Shown here piece after piece: positions 25,491 through 37,063 of a stretch of 64,000 nucleotides of DNA. The stretch is from Oxyruncus cristatus (taxonomy: Eukaryota; Chordata; Aves; Passeriformes; Cotingidae). Positions within the stretch are counted from its first letter, which is position 1, and each line of letters begins with the position of its first letter. The stretch is taken from assembly GCA_013399855.1 (NCBI GenBank), contig VXAY01000710.1:1087337-1151336 (forward strand), given 5' to 3'. A program made the position numbers and the translations under genes. The notes beneath the pieces were generated by a model. That model was not told the origin of the DNA and did no database searches. It saw nothing but the letters and a program-made list of their open reading frames with translations.

Positions 25491-27519
25491 ACAGTTTAAA
25501 GTATTTCTAGAGTGTACAGCCAACTATATTTTTCTTCTTTGGAAGACTTCTTGAACTTGAGGATATTTATGTATTTAAGTATTTTCCTCTTCAATGTTGA
25601 ACTATCCTGAAGCTCTGAGTATGCTGAGTGCCAGAGAAAAAGTGTTCCAAAAAGGTTTTTAAAAAAAAATATCAAGGGGAAGATCACCTATTAAGATCAT
25701 CAGAAGTAAAGAAGGAAGTTTTGGGGTTTTTTTTGGTTTGTAGTGGGTTTCTATAAATAGAAGGGAATTTAAGAACATGTTAACTTTATTGTTTTTTACT
25801 CTTCTCTCTAATTTGCATGTGATATTACATTCTTTCTCAGACAAGTCTCAGGATTTCTAATTGGCATTGACAGGAGTATCCTCACATTTATGCAGGTAGA
25901 ATTTAACTTGAAATACGCATTCATTCCGTAATGAGTCGGCATTTCTGGATGAATGTTTCAACACAAGAAATATCTCTTAGCAACTGAGAAATTATAGCCT
26001 TAATTTCATTTTTAAAATCTCATGTTTATTAAAGCCTTTTTTTTTTTTTTTTGCAGTATGGAGTGAATACATGAATTATCAAGAGTTGCCTTGGGCATGA
26101 TATTACAGGCAGCTGTCTTGCACAAGAAAAATTCTTGATGTCTTTCTGAAAGACAGTGAAAGCATCCCTGGAGAAGTGAGAACTAGCAACTGCTGGGGTC
26201 TTTCAGGTTTTGGGCCCATTACAGCCCCTGCAAAGGCACCAGCAGGCAGGAGAAACCAGCAGGTACAATCATAGAGCTCACCACAGCTGCTGGGTCCAGG
26301 AAATAGCCACATATGCGAGGTGACAGCCGCCTCTGAGAAGCAAGGACAGGGGTGAAGTCAAGGACAAGCAGTAATCACAGCTTTCCTTCCCACTTCTCCT
26401 TAGCAGCAGAAGACTGGCAAAGCCAGCTCTTCCTGTTCCCTTTACCTCCCTCCCCTGTGGTTTTGCTTATGCTGCTGAACAGACTGGAGCCAGTTTTGTG
26501 TTCTTCAGTTCCTATGAGAATATGATCCACTGTCGTAGGATAAAATTTGAGAAAACACGGTTGCTTGAATGAGAGTTTTGCTTCTTGGTAGGTGGTTGCA
26601 TGAAGAGATCTTGACCAGAACAAGTTAGAGCATTTAACTTTTTTTAACAGTTATGAAAGCCATACAGTATCTTCAAGACAGACACTCGACCACTGGCCAT
26701 TTAGGTGGTAATCGCATAAATATTTGCACAAATGATTGCAGCAGCCTTATGGCAGCTGTCACAGCCTATAGTATCATTCATAGTCTGAGCAAAAGTCCTG
26801 TTTGACTAGGACTGAGTCTAAACACAGTTCCATTTTTATATTTTTTTAGAAGCTCACATATTTGCTAAGGAGACAGCATGGTTAGGGACTTTAGCACAGC
26901 CAGACCTCCTGACCATAATATTGGCAGGATTCCTTTCTTTCTCCTTTTTTCAAAGCAGAAGGTCATTGAAACAAATGAGGAAGGAATTCATAGGCCTTTC
27001 AGTACTGAGAGGAATCAAATATTCAATGCTGTATAGTTTTTTGGCAGTTTCCCACTGTAAACTCTGTAATACAGCAAAGTGTGAGCTGCTATTCCAATGG
27101 TGCAAGAGTTTCAATGTATCAAATTTGACACCTTTTCAATAAATTAGGCTAAATTTAGATAACCATATGTTCATGCTGACAAGACAGCTTCTCCCTGATA
27201 CGTGTTTTCATGAAAAAGTACAGGAGGGCCTCAAAGTTTAATTAGTTTAAAGCGAATCCAAAATATTGTATTAATTTACAGTAGAAAATTCAAGTTGCTG
27301 AGCAAACAGCAGGGATGGATATTTTCATATTTTCTACTTAATACTCTAAGACTCAGCATTAATGTTAATGGGAGTCATGCTGCCAAATTCAAAAATCGTA
27401 CTACAAATGTTTTATCTGTCTGTTCTCTTACTGCAGTCTAATAAACCTGATACAGTCAAAGACCCTTCTCTCTTGACTGTCAGCTGAGCAAAGTTGAAGA
27501 GTACACATATATGAGAAAG
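25491..27519. other. Non-coding DNA, no gene seen
   Basis: Contains a long T tract at about 26038-26053 followed by GCAG. This looks like a splice acceptor, but no coding frame follows. No repeat family recognised. Confidence 0.7.
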
Positions 27520-28070
27520 AAGAACTACTCTGCATTGGTGCAGCCTCACCCTGAGTACCGTGTGCTGTTTTGGGCACAATATAAAAAAGACATTAAGCTC
27601 TTAAGCATCCAAAAGAGGGCCACAAGGACGGTGAAGGGCCTTGAGGGGAAGCCGTATGAGGAGCAACTGAGGTCACTTGGTCCATTCAGCCTGGAGGAGA
27701 CTGAGGGGAGACCTCATCACAGTCTACAACTTCCTCAGTAGGGGAAGGGGGGGGGCAGGTACTGATCTCTTCACTCTTGTGACCAGTGACAGGACCCGAG
27801 AAAATGCTGTGAAGCTGATTCAGGGCAGGTTTAGGTTGGATATCAGGAAAAGGATTTTCACACAGAGGGTGGTTGAACACTGAAACAGGCTCCCCAGGGA
27901 AGTGGTCACAGCACCAAGCCTGACAGAGCTCAAGAAGTGTTTGGACAGCACTCTCAGGCACATGGTGTGACTCTTGGACTGTCCTGCACAGGGCCAGGAG
28001 CTGTTAATCGTACTCAATTAGCCTGATGGGTGCCTTCCAACTCAGCATATTTTATGATTCTATGATTCTA
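27520..28070 (+). mobile_element. CR1 LINE fragment (3' end of ORF2 plus 3' UTR)
   Basis: The frame at 27511-27741 contains remnants of the CR1 ORF2 C-terminus (for example [33 protein letters not shown]). The sequence then shifts frame and passes through the typical 3' region (aacaggctccccagggaagtgg) to the terminal repeat ATGATTCTATGATTCTA at about 28054-28070. It is 5'-truncated. It abuts an oppositely oriented CR1 end. Confidence 0.92.
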
Positions 28071-28170
28071 TCACAGAATCATAGAATCAGGCAGGTTGGA
28101 AAGGACCTCTGAGATCAAGTCCTACTCTTGACCCACTACCACCGTGGTACTACGAAGTATTTCATCAACA
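28071..28170 (-). mobile_element. CR1 LINE, short 3'-end fragment
   Basis: Begins tcacagaatcatagaatcag then aggttggaaaggacc, the reverse complement of a CR1 3' end, and fades out near 28170. It lies directly against the 3' end of the plus-strand copy, giving a tail-to-tail pair. Confidence 0.85.
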
Positions 28171-31100
28171 AAGATGTATTTATCATTTCAGTAACTTAAG
28201 AAGTGCTTCAATAAACTAAGATGGGCTAATTTCACAGTTACATTTCAATCTTTGCATCATGTTAAGGGATTTGTAAACCACTATCCAAAAAATTAAAAAA
28301 ATTAATGATCTTTTTAAAAGAAGACCTCTCATTAGTAATTAACACTGCCTTTTTCTTAGTATGACTCCCAACAGTATACAATGATAATCTATTTGCTTAT
28401 GTGTGATTAGACTATAAAGATTGATTTAATTCAATATATGTTATTTATGAGATCAACATCACTCTAAAATTCACTTCTTTTTTGGTATGTCCCACTAAGC
28501 ATTGTGGTTCTCTTAACTGATCATTCACTGTGGTCCTATTGGTTTAAAGTAAGCTGAAATCTGAGCTGCCAACCACATAGCTGAAAGCAGACAAAATTTT
28601 CAGTCTCCACTTACATACAAACTACCTTAATAAGTGCAGCAGATATAATTTCTTTAAACGGAATAATAATTAAAGTGATCCATGAAAGCCTTCTGTTTTA
28701 TGGTTTGTTTTTTTAAAAAACAAACCCTCACAGTTCAAATTATACATAATTGGCTGCCGTGTGCAAATTTGAAAAAATTCTGTATTTACTGGCACTCTTT
28801 AAAAATTACAACACCTTAACATATGTGCAGAATCTGAGTTAATAATTATAATTTTAAAGCAAACAAACAAACAAAAAATTGCAGTTCCCTGGAAACACAA
28901 TCCAAACAATAACCACAATATTAAATGGAAGAATACATTAGGAAAATTTGCACCACACAGAATTATATACAAAAAAAACAAGTTGTGAAATTGATGTAAA
29001 CATGTTAAAATTTTTTAGAAATGTGCTTCTACCCCTTTTCAAATGGAGAAACCTCAGTAATTTCATGTAGTTTCTTGAGATAGAAATATGAAGTTTTTAC
29101 TTTGGGGAAATAGGTACAAATATACAGCAAATGAAACAAACTATTTCCTTGCTCTTACAAATTATGTTCCCACTTGCACGTGAGAAAATGATGGGAAAGA
29201 ATTGAACACATTATCTGTCTATATATGTAAACTAAATATTGCTCAATTACGCTTGCTTGTGACCATTTCACAATGTCTCATGTGGACTCCTCTCTGAATT
29301 GTACATAAGTGTATATGTAGAATTGTGCACTTTCTTATGCAAAGAACATTGTTAGAGCAGGTTTTGTTTTCTTTTTTTCAAAGGAGAAAGTAAAGAAATT
29401 CCTATGGCCATTATCTTTCTTCAGTATACCTGAGTCTCCAGTACGTCACATGCAATGCAAATACAAAAGTCACTTTATTTAAGTTCTTTTGACCATGAAA
29501 TAACTCAATTCATAATGCATCTTCATCACAAGTCACACTTTTATGTGAAGTTTAAAGTCTGATTGTTCCATTAAAGTCTGCTAGACATCAATGTCAAGTA
29601 CTACTTGTTTTCTCATGGGAAAATTTTCTGATGGCAAAATGTTTTTCACAACAAATCAGTGGTGCATTTCAAAAAAAACCCAAAAATTCACTAAAGTTAG
29701 GGGTGAAACTTGTGACATCAGTATTTATGATGGCTTTGGAAAATGTAATGTATCATTTAAATTCTTCAAAGAAAAGCTGTGAAATAGTTGTAAATAATTT
29801 CTAGAAATGTTATGCTTACATAAGAGATAATGAAAGGAATCTTGTATATTTGCTCAGGAATGTGTTCTGAATGTGCTTTTATCCCTAAAATATTCAATAA
29901 GTAGGGAAAATTGAGTCCCATAGCACACCTGTTTTTCTTTAATACCCACAAATCCTTGTTCTTTTCAAATTTTACTGTTACATATATTTCCTCAAAATTA
30001 CCTCTTTAAAATATGCAGTGCTAATATGTTAAAAAAAAATCCCCGTTCAGTGTTAAAAAATTAGATTTGACAAATAAAGCTTGTCATTGAAAAGGAATCC
30101 ATCTCTTCCAAAGGCAATGTCGCTTTAGTGGTACAAATAATTATTTACTTTAGTGTTCCTCAGAAAAAAAATTGTAGGCATATTTAAAGGAAAAAATTAA
30201 TTATTAATAACACCTTTTAAAAAATAGTCAATTTCAAACATCAGTCTTTTCACTTTTCCCTGAAAAATAAATATGAAAATACTGATTGTGATTTCATTGG
30301 AAACTTCATAAAATATTTTAAAAATCAAAGTTACATTTAGTTATATGCCAGGAAATATATTTATAGAGAAATCATACATAACAAATATTGTCAGTGAAAG
30401 AAACAGAAGTCCAGAGTTGCTTAATCACTTTAGGACGTATTAATTATTATCAAGGTACTGGTAACCTTCCTGTGTCATTTCTAACCACGCCACACACACA
30501 AAAAGAGGTGGATTAGTAGCAAATTACCTTAATTTCACATTTTGTCGAATACAAAAGTAATTCTCACTTTGAGGGAATATCGGAGAGTCAATTTTTACGT
30601 GGGTCTCCACAACCTAGTCATCTGATTCATCCTGTATTTCAGGCACCACTAGGAAAAAGCCAATAGATTTTAATGCAGTGAAGACAAGCCTCTTAAACTA
30701 TAACTTAGACACAAACCTGCTCAGTTAAACTCTCTAAAGCGACTACTATAGCCCATAACTCCAGAAGTCATGGGAAAAGGGTCATTGTTGAGTTTTTTAC
30801 ATATTAAATATCTGGTTAGGTCATTGCATGTAGTTGCAAGACCATATGCCTGTTCATTGTTTGCAGAATTTCCAGTTGTCTCTGGATATGTGACTTCTGT
30901 ATCCATATCTGAAATTCAATCTGTAACAGAGTAATGCAATTTAGGTAAAATTTTTAACAATCCTGTAAATATTTAATGTTATATAACACGTATATGCATG
31001 GTTTATTTGTAATGCAGTGTTATGGAATTCTCCACATCTGCACTTATCTAATGGGCTGCTGAATCTTGATTGACTTCTTTAGTACATTTTAATAGACATG

Positions 31101-34100
31101 ATATGAAGCACTTCCTGGTAGCACAGAGATACTATTTTTGGAGATACTAGTTTCACTGAGAGGATGATGGTGTTTAGAATCTGGTATTAGTAGCTGATAA
31201 TAACCCAGTATGTTTTCTGAAAGCTTAGAATAAAATAGAATTTCTGGAAAAAGTTTCCCAAAATTTCCAGGGATGGGTATGCAATACAAAAATAGTGTAA
31301 TCTCTTCTGTTAATCTCATGAAATACAGGAACTGTGTTCACCCAGATGGGAATTGATTTGGTCTTATAGAAAACAAAGTCTTACCATTAAATTCATGAAG
31401 AACAAGCCCAGACCCTATATGATGAAAACATATGCCTGTGTTCTCAAGATGTACCCAAATTTTTTAGTTCCCATTTCTATACTTGTACACCAAACAAATA
31501 CTTCTAACTTGTTTTGCTGAAGAAGTAAGGTGGAATATTTATAATCAAGCAAAGTGTGCTTGATTATAGCAGAGTGTTGCCAGGACAGTGTACACCTGGT
31601 CCAACCTCTTGCCCTGAAACAAATGTATTCTTTTACATATAGATGAAAATAATTCTTCATCACATTTAACATTTCATGTATATCTTTTCTTATGGTTCTA
31701 TATAGTAGCAGCTGTGTCCTACCCTTTTAGGTGTAACATAAGACAACTACTGCACCCACTTTGGAGAATCTGAGTGTTCCTGACTTCTCTAGTGTAAAAC
31801 AAACTAAAATTCATTTCACCACTTCTGTGATTCATTCATCTCAGTTGATCTCTTTGTCCTTCAGTTTTCCCTTGAGAAAGATGAAAACCCTCATATTTCT
31901 TCAAAGTCAAAGATCTCTGAAACTAAATTCTTCATGGGAACAGTCAATCCAGCTTCCCCAAGTAAAAATGTATCTAGTTTTCATTACTAAAAAAGAAATC
32001 CTATTTTTTTAAATCTTTTAATAGAATCTCATTGCATATTACAAATATCTGGTGAAATGGTTCAAAACTCGTATGTAAATAGGTTTTGAAATTCACACAG
32101 GTAAGAGAAGCTTATGTAAAAATGAAATAATATAATTATTTCATGTAAATTTTAAAATTCCATGAAACCAATAGTGTATTAGATTCTATTGCAGTTTTCC
32201 ATAAGAGCTTAGTGAACGTAACTTTTATGTTTGCACATATGATGGCATATAATATTGTCTACCAGTGTAAAGCAATTTATACAACAAACAAATCAAACAT
32301 TAACTCAATTTTCATATTTAATGCCTGATTCTTACAGAGATGTCAATGGTGAGACAATTTATTTCACTAAGGCAGGAGCAAGACATAAGTGGCCAGTAAT
32401 GTGCCCTTCAGCTTCGTGTTCACTCAGTGCTGCTCAGTTAACACACTTTTCCATTGCTGTGACAATTTTAAAGCATTTATTCTGTAAATGAATAGTCAGC
32501 TTTCATGCAAACAGTCCATTAGCATTAATCATATGACTCTCACATACATTGACAAAAAATGTTTTTGCTATATTTCTCTTGCCCATGAGTGGGTAGTAAG
32601 AAATGAAAAATTACAATTTAAAAGGAAGGTTAGAACAACTGATCTCTTGACACCATTTCATTTCTCCTCTGAAATAGGAAAAATGATATTCCAAATTGAG
32701 GATGACATTTCTGTTGGTCAAAATATAAGTCTTTACCTACTTTATCACTGATCCTGTTGATTAAATTAGCATTTATATTTCCTGATATATTTCTCACTGG
32801 ACAATTCTGAAGACTTACAACTTACTGGAGCACAAATGTGCACCTACATAAAAATAATATTAACTGTGTAATTTGCATTGACTAATATAAACAGATACTT
32901 TCTAAATTTTACCTGAAGAATTTCAAGGTATTAAAATCTTACAGCTTTCAAGACATGCCCTTCACTAGAGTTTGACTGAACACTGCTATGCAACCACTGG
33001 AAAAAAATTGCATTAGGGCTTCTGCATAAAAGGAAATTATGCCGAATGTAAATCAAAGCCTGGTGAATTCAGTGTGAGTTTTGTTGTTTCAACTTTAATT
33101 TTCATTGGATCAAGCCCTTTGCACACAATCTCCCATTTCTTTCACATTAAAGCAATGCCTACGATTGTCAAAAAAATATTTGTCCTTTCTGTTCAAAAAG
33201 AGATTTTGAAAGCTATCCCAGGACTCTGAAAACTGAAAATCAGACTTGGATTTGTGTGACAAATAATAATCTTCACAAGCTTGTTATTTTGCAGATGGAG
33301 ATTTTAGCTGCCATGTTGTCCTTCTAAAAATAACATGCAGTTTTCCAGTGAGCATGCAGTCAACTAGCAATATCAGTGTGCATTTTTATCACAAAGAATC
33401 GTTTGAGAAATCCATCTTTTTAGGTTTCTATAATCAAATCAGGAAAACCCTCATTTTTATATATAAGGAAAAATATTTTTTAAATCTTTAAAAACATGAT
33501 ACATCTCAAAGTCCTCTTATGTTTCACAGTGGAAGAAAAAAAACCACAGATGAATGTGATAATGGATAGACTATCTAAGAATTAATCAACATTTTTTAAA
33601 GTGACAATACTGGCAAACCACAAGAATGGAATGTTAAGGTGTTTATTGTAAGCCAAGAGGAAAAGATTTATGTGCATTATCTCCAAGCCAATATACAACA
33701 AAATCCATTTTCAGGCTTGAAATAAAATACAATCAAAAGGCCATTTGTGACTCGGAGCCCATGTCTCCTTCTTATGTTATAAAGTACCCCTTTTCAGCAC
33801 CATTTTGGCCCTTTTCTTTAAAGGGCAGATATTATTTAATTAGAAATGCACTTATATGTTTTTTTTTAGTCCTGATCCAACTCCTACTGTTGCCAGAGGA
33901 ATATTTTCTGTTGAATTTAATGGGAATTAAAAAAAAATTTAAAAGTTCTGTAAGTAAAACTTAGTATCCTCTATTAAAATGGTTGCTGTTAACAGAGATT
34001 CGTTTGTGACTGCCCCAGTGGCTTACCAGTAAGTTGATGGGACATGAACAGCACATTTTTTAAACCAGCTGTAAGGCAGAAAAGCTGAGGTTAATATTTG

Positions 34101-34906
34101 GATTCCCTGATGAAAAACTGCAATTGTTTCATTTATAGGTAAATGTATTCTGGCTATTCCTAGCGTGACCTTGGCAGACAACTGTGTTGCCCTTAGTGTC
34201 AGCAGAAGGAAGGCTGTTGGTGTCAGTGGGCTTTGGATCAGGCTTTAAAGACAGAGGAAGCTTGCTTAAGGAGGAAAACAGACATAAAAAATAGTCCAGA
34301 TTTCCTAAGTTCTGTCACTTAGAGTTTAGAATACCAACAAGACATTTTAAACCCTGAAGAATAATTGTTGTAAGTGAATTATTTTGACCCTGTATGTTTT
34401 TTACAATTGTATACAAGAATACAGAAGAACAAATCTCTCTGGCTTACAAAAAAAAAAAAAAAAAAAAGGCAAGTACTTTTTTTACCAATAGATAGTTCAG
34501 CCGCTTTTTACCATTGCAATGACTAAATAAATAGCATAAAATAAACAAAAGGGAGTACAAAATCATTTTACTCAAGCTGATATCCCAAGACAACCTTTTG
34601 ACTAAGTACAGAGTTAGTTGCTTCAAGTATGGCACTTATATTAAATAAGAGCAGAGAGAAGGTGATATATTCACAGTTAAACGCAATGAGCTCTCTTCCT
34701 TTGGTATGCGTGTCATCGTAGGTGATTGTAGGTAAATACATAAGTTGGCTAGCATGAACCAACTCCATCTTATTCATGCACATATTAGGGAATCAGTCAA
34801 AATGTACTGATAAATTTTGCAGATCACAACTAATTAAGATGATTAAGGTCTCTGGTGTGTGTGTGTGTGGACAGGCAAACAAAAAATGGTAAAATTAAAT
34901 TCAGCA
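28171..34906. other. AT-rich non-coding DNA downstream of GJD2
   Basis: No gene recognised; the longest frames are under 90 codons. Contains a perfect palindrome at 28702-28726 and a poly(A) tract at 34447. The interval 33000-33420 is low in simple repeats and could hold a conserved non-coding element, which cannot be judged from one sequence. Confidence 0.7.
34447..34467 (+). repeat. Poly(A) tract
   Basis: An uninterrupted run of about 20 A. No processed-gene sequence is recognised upstream, so it is not called a retrocopy tail. Confidence 0.9.
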
Positions 34907-35505
34907 TTTATTGTTTAGCATAACTAATTGATGCACAAGCCATGATAGAAAATAGCTAGTAGTACACACCAGGAATAAAGTCTGTGATTTAGACAAACAA
35001 AATAATATAAGACATCTGTGAGATACGTGAACGCAGATATCCTGATTGAGCTGTGGTTAGGTTCCTTACAGTGCGCTTACCCTCCTTTAAAACATGCTTA
35101 TGTCTGCATATTGCATCCCACCCCATCCCACCCCATATAGAGTATCCTTGCAGAGTTTTGATATGAACATTCTACACATTTACAACAATTAGTCAGACAA
35201 TTCAAACTGTAAACATCCTAATGACAACCAAAAAGCTGCCTCACTGACAGATAATACCCAATCATTAAAAAAAAAAGTAGGAATAATAGTAGCTGTGCTG
35301 TAAGGCTAGATCAAGCATGGTTTTATATCTGTTTTTTCAGTCTTTTACATAGTGCTGCATTTTGCAGATAGTTCAGTAAGTGCAGATCCAATACCTTAAT
35401 GGCTTTCTTGGTGGTTTGATAAAATGCCTGCCTAAGCAATGTACCTTTCTCTAATGGTATCTGGGTTTGTTCCACCTGGCACAATGCTTCAGTTCTGTCA
35501 CAGCC
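34907..35505 (-). other. GJD2: Probable GJD2 3' UTR with candidate polyadenylation signal
   Basis: Sequence downstream of the GJD2 stop on the minus strand. The first AATAAA noted is at 34912-34907 (seen as tttatt on the plus strand), about 600 nt after the stop. A later AATAAA near 33640 would also serve. There is no transcript evidence, so the end is a guess. Contains a short 10-bp direct repeat (CATCCCACCC twice) around 35114-35133. Confidence 0.35.
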
Positions 35506-36349
35506 TCACACATAAGCTGAGTCACTTGACTGAGTCCTGCCAAAGTTAGGCATGCTCATTCTTGGCAGGTCCTTATTTCTGATTTCGTATATGGATTTCC
35601 TTTTTGCCTGTACTCCTCTCACTGCCATTTTGATCTTTCTCCAGCCCAAATGGTTCAGTTCTGCCAAATTAAGCACCACACAAATCCCACTGACAGCAAA
35701 CATGAACACCAAGAATACAGTCTTCTCAGTGGGTCTAGAGACATAGCACTCTACTTCTTTAATGCAAGGGTATCTGTCACATTCGTACATGGAAGGGACA
35801 TTGAATCCATACAGAAAATACTGTCCCACTAAGAATCCAATCTCTAGGGCATTTCGAAAGACCACTTGGATGATATAAAACCGAGAAATGCCTTCTTGCC
35901 TCCTCATCTTTGACTTTGTAGTTCTGATAGCAGGATTGGGGATTTCCTTCACTTCTAAGCAGTCTGGTTCTGCCTCTTTGGTAGAGTTCTCAGTGTTCTG
36001 CAGCACCCCATTGACAATAGTGTTCTTGATTTTCTTACTGTCCTCACGCTTCATTGAATCCTGGTCCCTTTCCAAGGTAAGGAAGACAGTGGAGTACCTC
36101 CGTTCCCTTTGTTTAGCAGACTGGTGAACGGAGTACGTTATAAAGCATAAGCTGGGAGTGCACACCATGATGATCTGGAACACCCAGTACCTTATGTGAG
36201 AAATGGGGAAAGCCTGGTCGTAACAAGCCTGATTGCAGCCTGGCTGCAGCGTGTTACAGACAAACATCGTTTGCTCGTCATCGTACACCGTCTCCCCTAC
36301 AATGGCCACAATGAGAATTCTGAAGATCACCACCACGGTCAGCAGGATC
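35506..36349 (-). CDS. GJD2: GJD2 coding exon 2 (residues 24-304)
   Basis: The acceptor is TTGCAG|GATCC with AG at 36351-36350. The first base completes Arg24 (AG|G). The exon then reads without interruption through both extracellular loops, the cytoplasmic loop and the C-terminus to TGA at 35508-35506. The longest open frame seen without splicing begins at a GTG (Val29) at 36336, but that is not a real start because residues 24-28 continue into the splice site. The final residues SDSAYV are identical to the family C-terminus. Confidence 0.98.
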
Positions 36350-36943
36350 CTGCAACAGAGAAGCCGGTCAGTGCGCGCCGCCGCCGCGCGGCCGGGAGCT
36401 GTCCAGTGCTGACCGGGCCCGGTGCCGCGGCCCCGGCCCTGACACCGCCACNGCGGCGGTCAGCGCTGCCCCCCACCCGGCCCCCTCGGAGAGCAAGCGA
36501 TCACACGGACCGGGGTGGGGGGGGGACACCGAGAGCGCGGCAGGGTGCGGCACGGGGTCGTGGCGGCAGAGGGATCCCGATGTCAGTGGGGTCTCCCCAC
36601 TGACAGTCCGCTGCCCTTTGGCTCCTCGAGGACAAGGACGGCGGCGTTTGCGGTGTCCCCGCGCCTCGGCGCCCTGTGCCGCATCCCCCCCCCACACACA
36701 CCACCGCACACGCACGCGCGCTCCAGGCACAGCCCGCAAGAGCCCGGCCGAAGGGCACGGCACGGCNCCCGCCACGGCCGGGCCCCCCCGTGCCCTGCCG
36801 ACCCGCCGGCCGGCACGCCCGGACAGAAGGAGATCCCCCCCGGTGCCCCCGTAGCTCTCCCGCAACCCTTACCTCCCTATCATAGTAGAATGCTGCTGCA
36901 CGGCAGCTTCCAGTAGCCTCTCTAGAATAGTCCATTCCCCCAT
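35506..36943 (-). CDS. GJD2: Connexin 36 (gap junction delta-2), whole coding gene, two exons
   Basis: CDS is the join of 36943-36873 (exon 1) and 36349-35506 (exon 2), 915 nt, 304 residues plus TGA. Connexins form hexameric hemichannels in the plasma membrane; Cx36 is the main channel of neuronal electrical synapses and is also found in pancreatic beta cells (family knowledge). Seen in the translation: N-terminal helix [12 protein letters not shown], four membrane segments (about residues 22-43, 75-100, 177-206, 234-255), extracellular loop 1 cysteines at 55, 62, 66 (C-x6-C-x3-C) and loop 2 cysteines at 214, 219, 225 (C-x4-C-x5-C). The C-terminus SAYV is a PDZ ligand of the type bound by ZO-1. 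RRYS (Ser110) and KRKS (Ser276) match the phosphosites described in fish Cx35. The mammalian protein is 321 residues; the glycine-rich stretch of its cytoplasmic loop is absent here. The single intron after codon 23 is the family pattern. ACTC1 lies upstream on the same strand. Confidence 0.98.
36350..36872 (-). other. GJD2: GJD2 intron 1
   Basis: This 523-nt intron is very GC- and CpG-rich and belongs to the promoter CpG island. It contains two single-base ambiguities (N at 36452 and 36767), a REST/NRSE-like sequence at about 36397-36413 and a perfect 11-bp-arm hairpin at 36581-36605. Long open frames on both strands here are products of high GC content and are not called as genes. Confidence 0.9.
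36873..36943 (-). CDS. GJD2: GJD2 coding exon 1
   Basis: This exon holds 71 coding nt: ATG at 36943-36941, 23 codons and the first two bases (AG) of Arg24. The donor GT is at 36872-36871 within AG|GTAAGG, a near-perfect splice donor. The start has G at -3 and G at +4, a good Kozak context, and the encoded [15 protein letters not shown] is the conserved delta-connexin N-terminus. The exon is too short to be found by ORF length alone. An ATG 10 nt upstream is out of frame (see findings). Confidence 0.97.
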
Positions 36944-37063
36944 CGCTGTTCATCCGGAGACAAAGACTTTGGCAAGCGGAGGGGATCTCTTCACTTCTGC
37001 CTTCCTTTTTTCACCCCTCCTATTTTTGGTTTTGGTGGGGGTTTTTTGGTTGTTTTTTTTTTT

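Noticed and set aside
26038..26060. Long T tract followed by GCAG, like a strong splice acceptor
   Set aside because: No open coding frame or donor follows that would make an exon; simple T-run.
34447..34467. Poly(A) run as a possible retrocopy tail
   Set aside because: No gene-derived sequence or target-site duplication recognised around it.
36368..36953. Several 130-165 codon frames on both strands in GJD2 intron 1 and exon 1
   Set aside because: High GC content lowers stop-codon frequency here; the frames cross GJD2 splice sites and have arginine-, proline- and glycine-rich nonsense composition. Only the spliced upstream ORF is kept as a finding.
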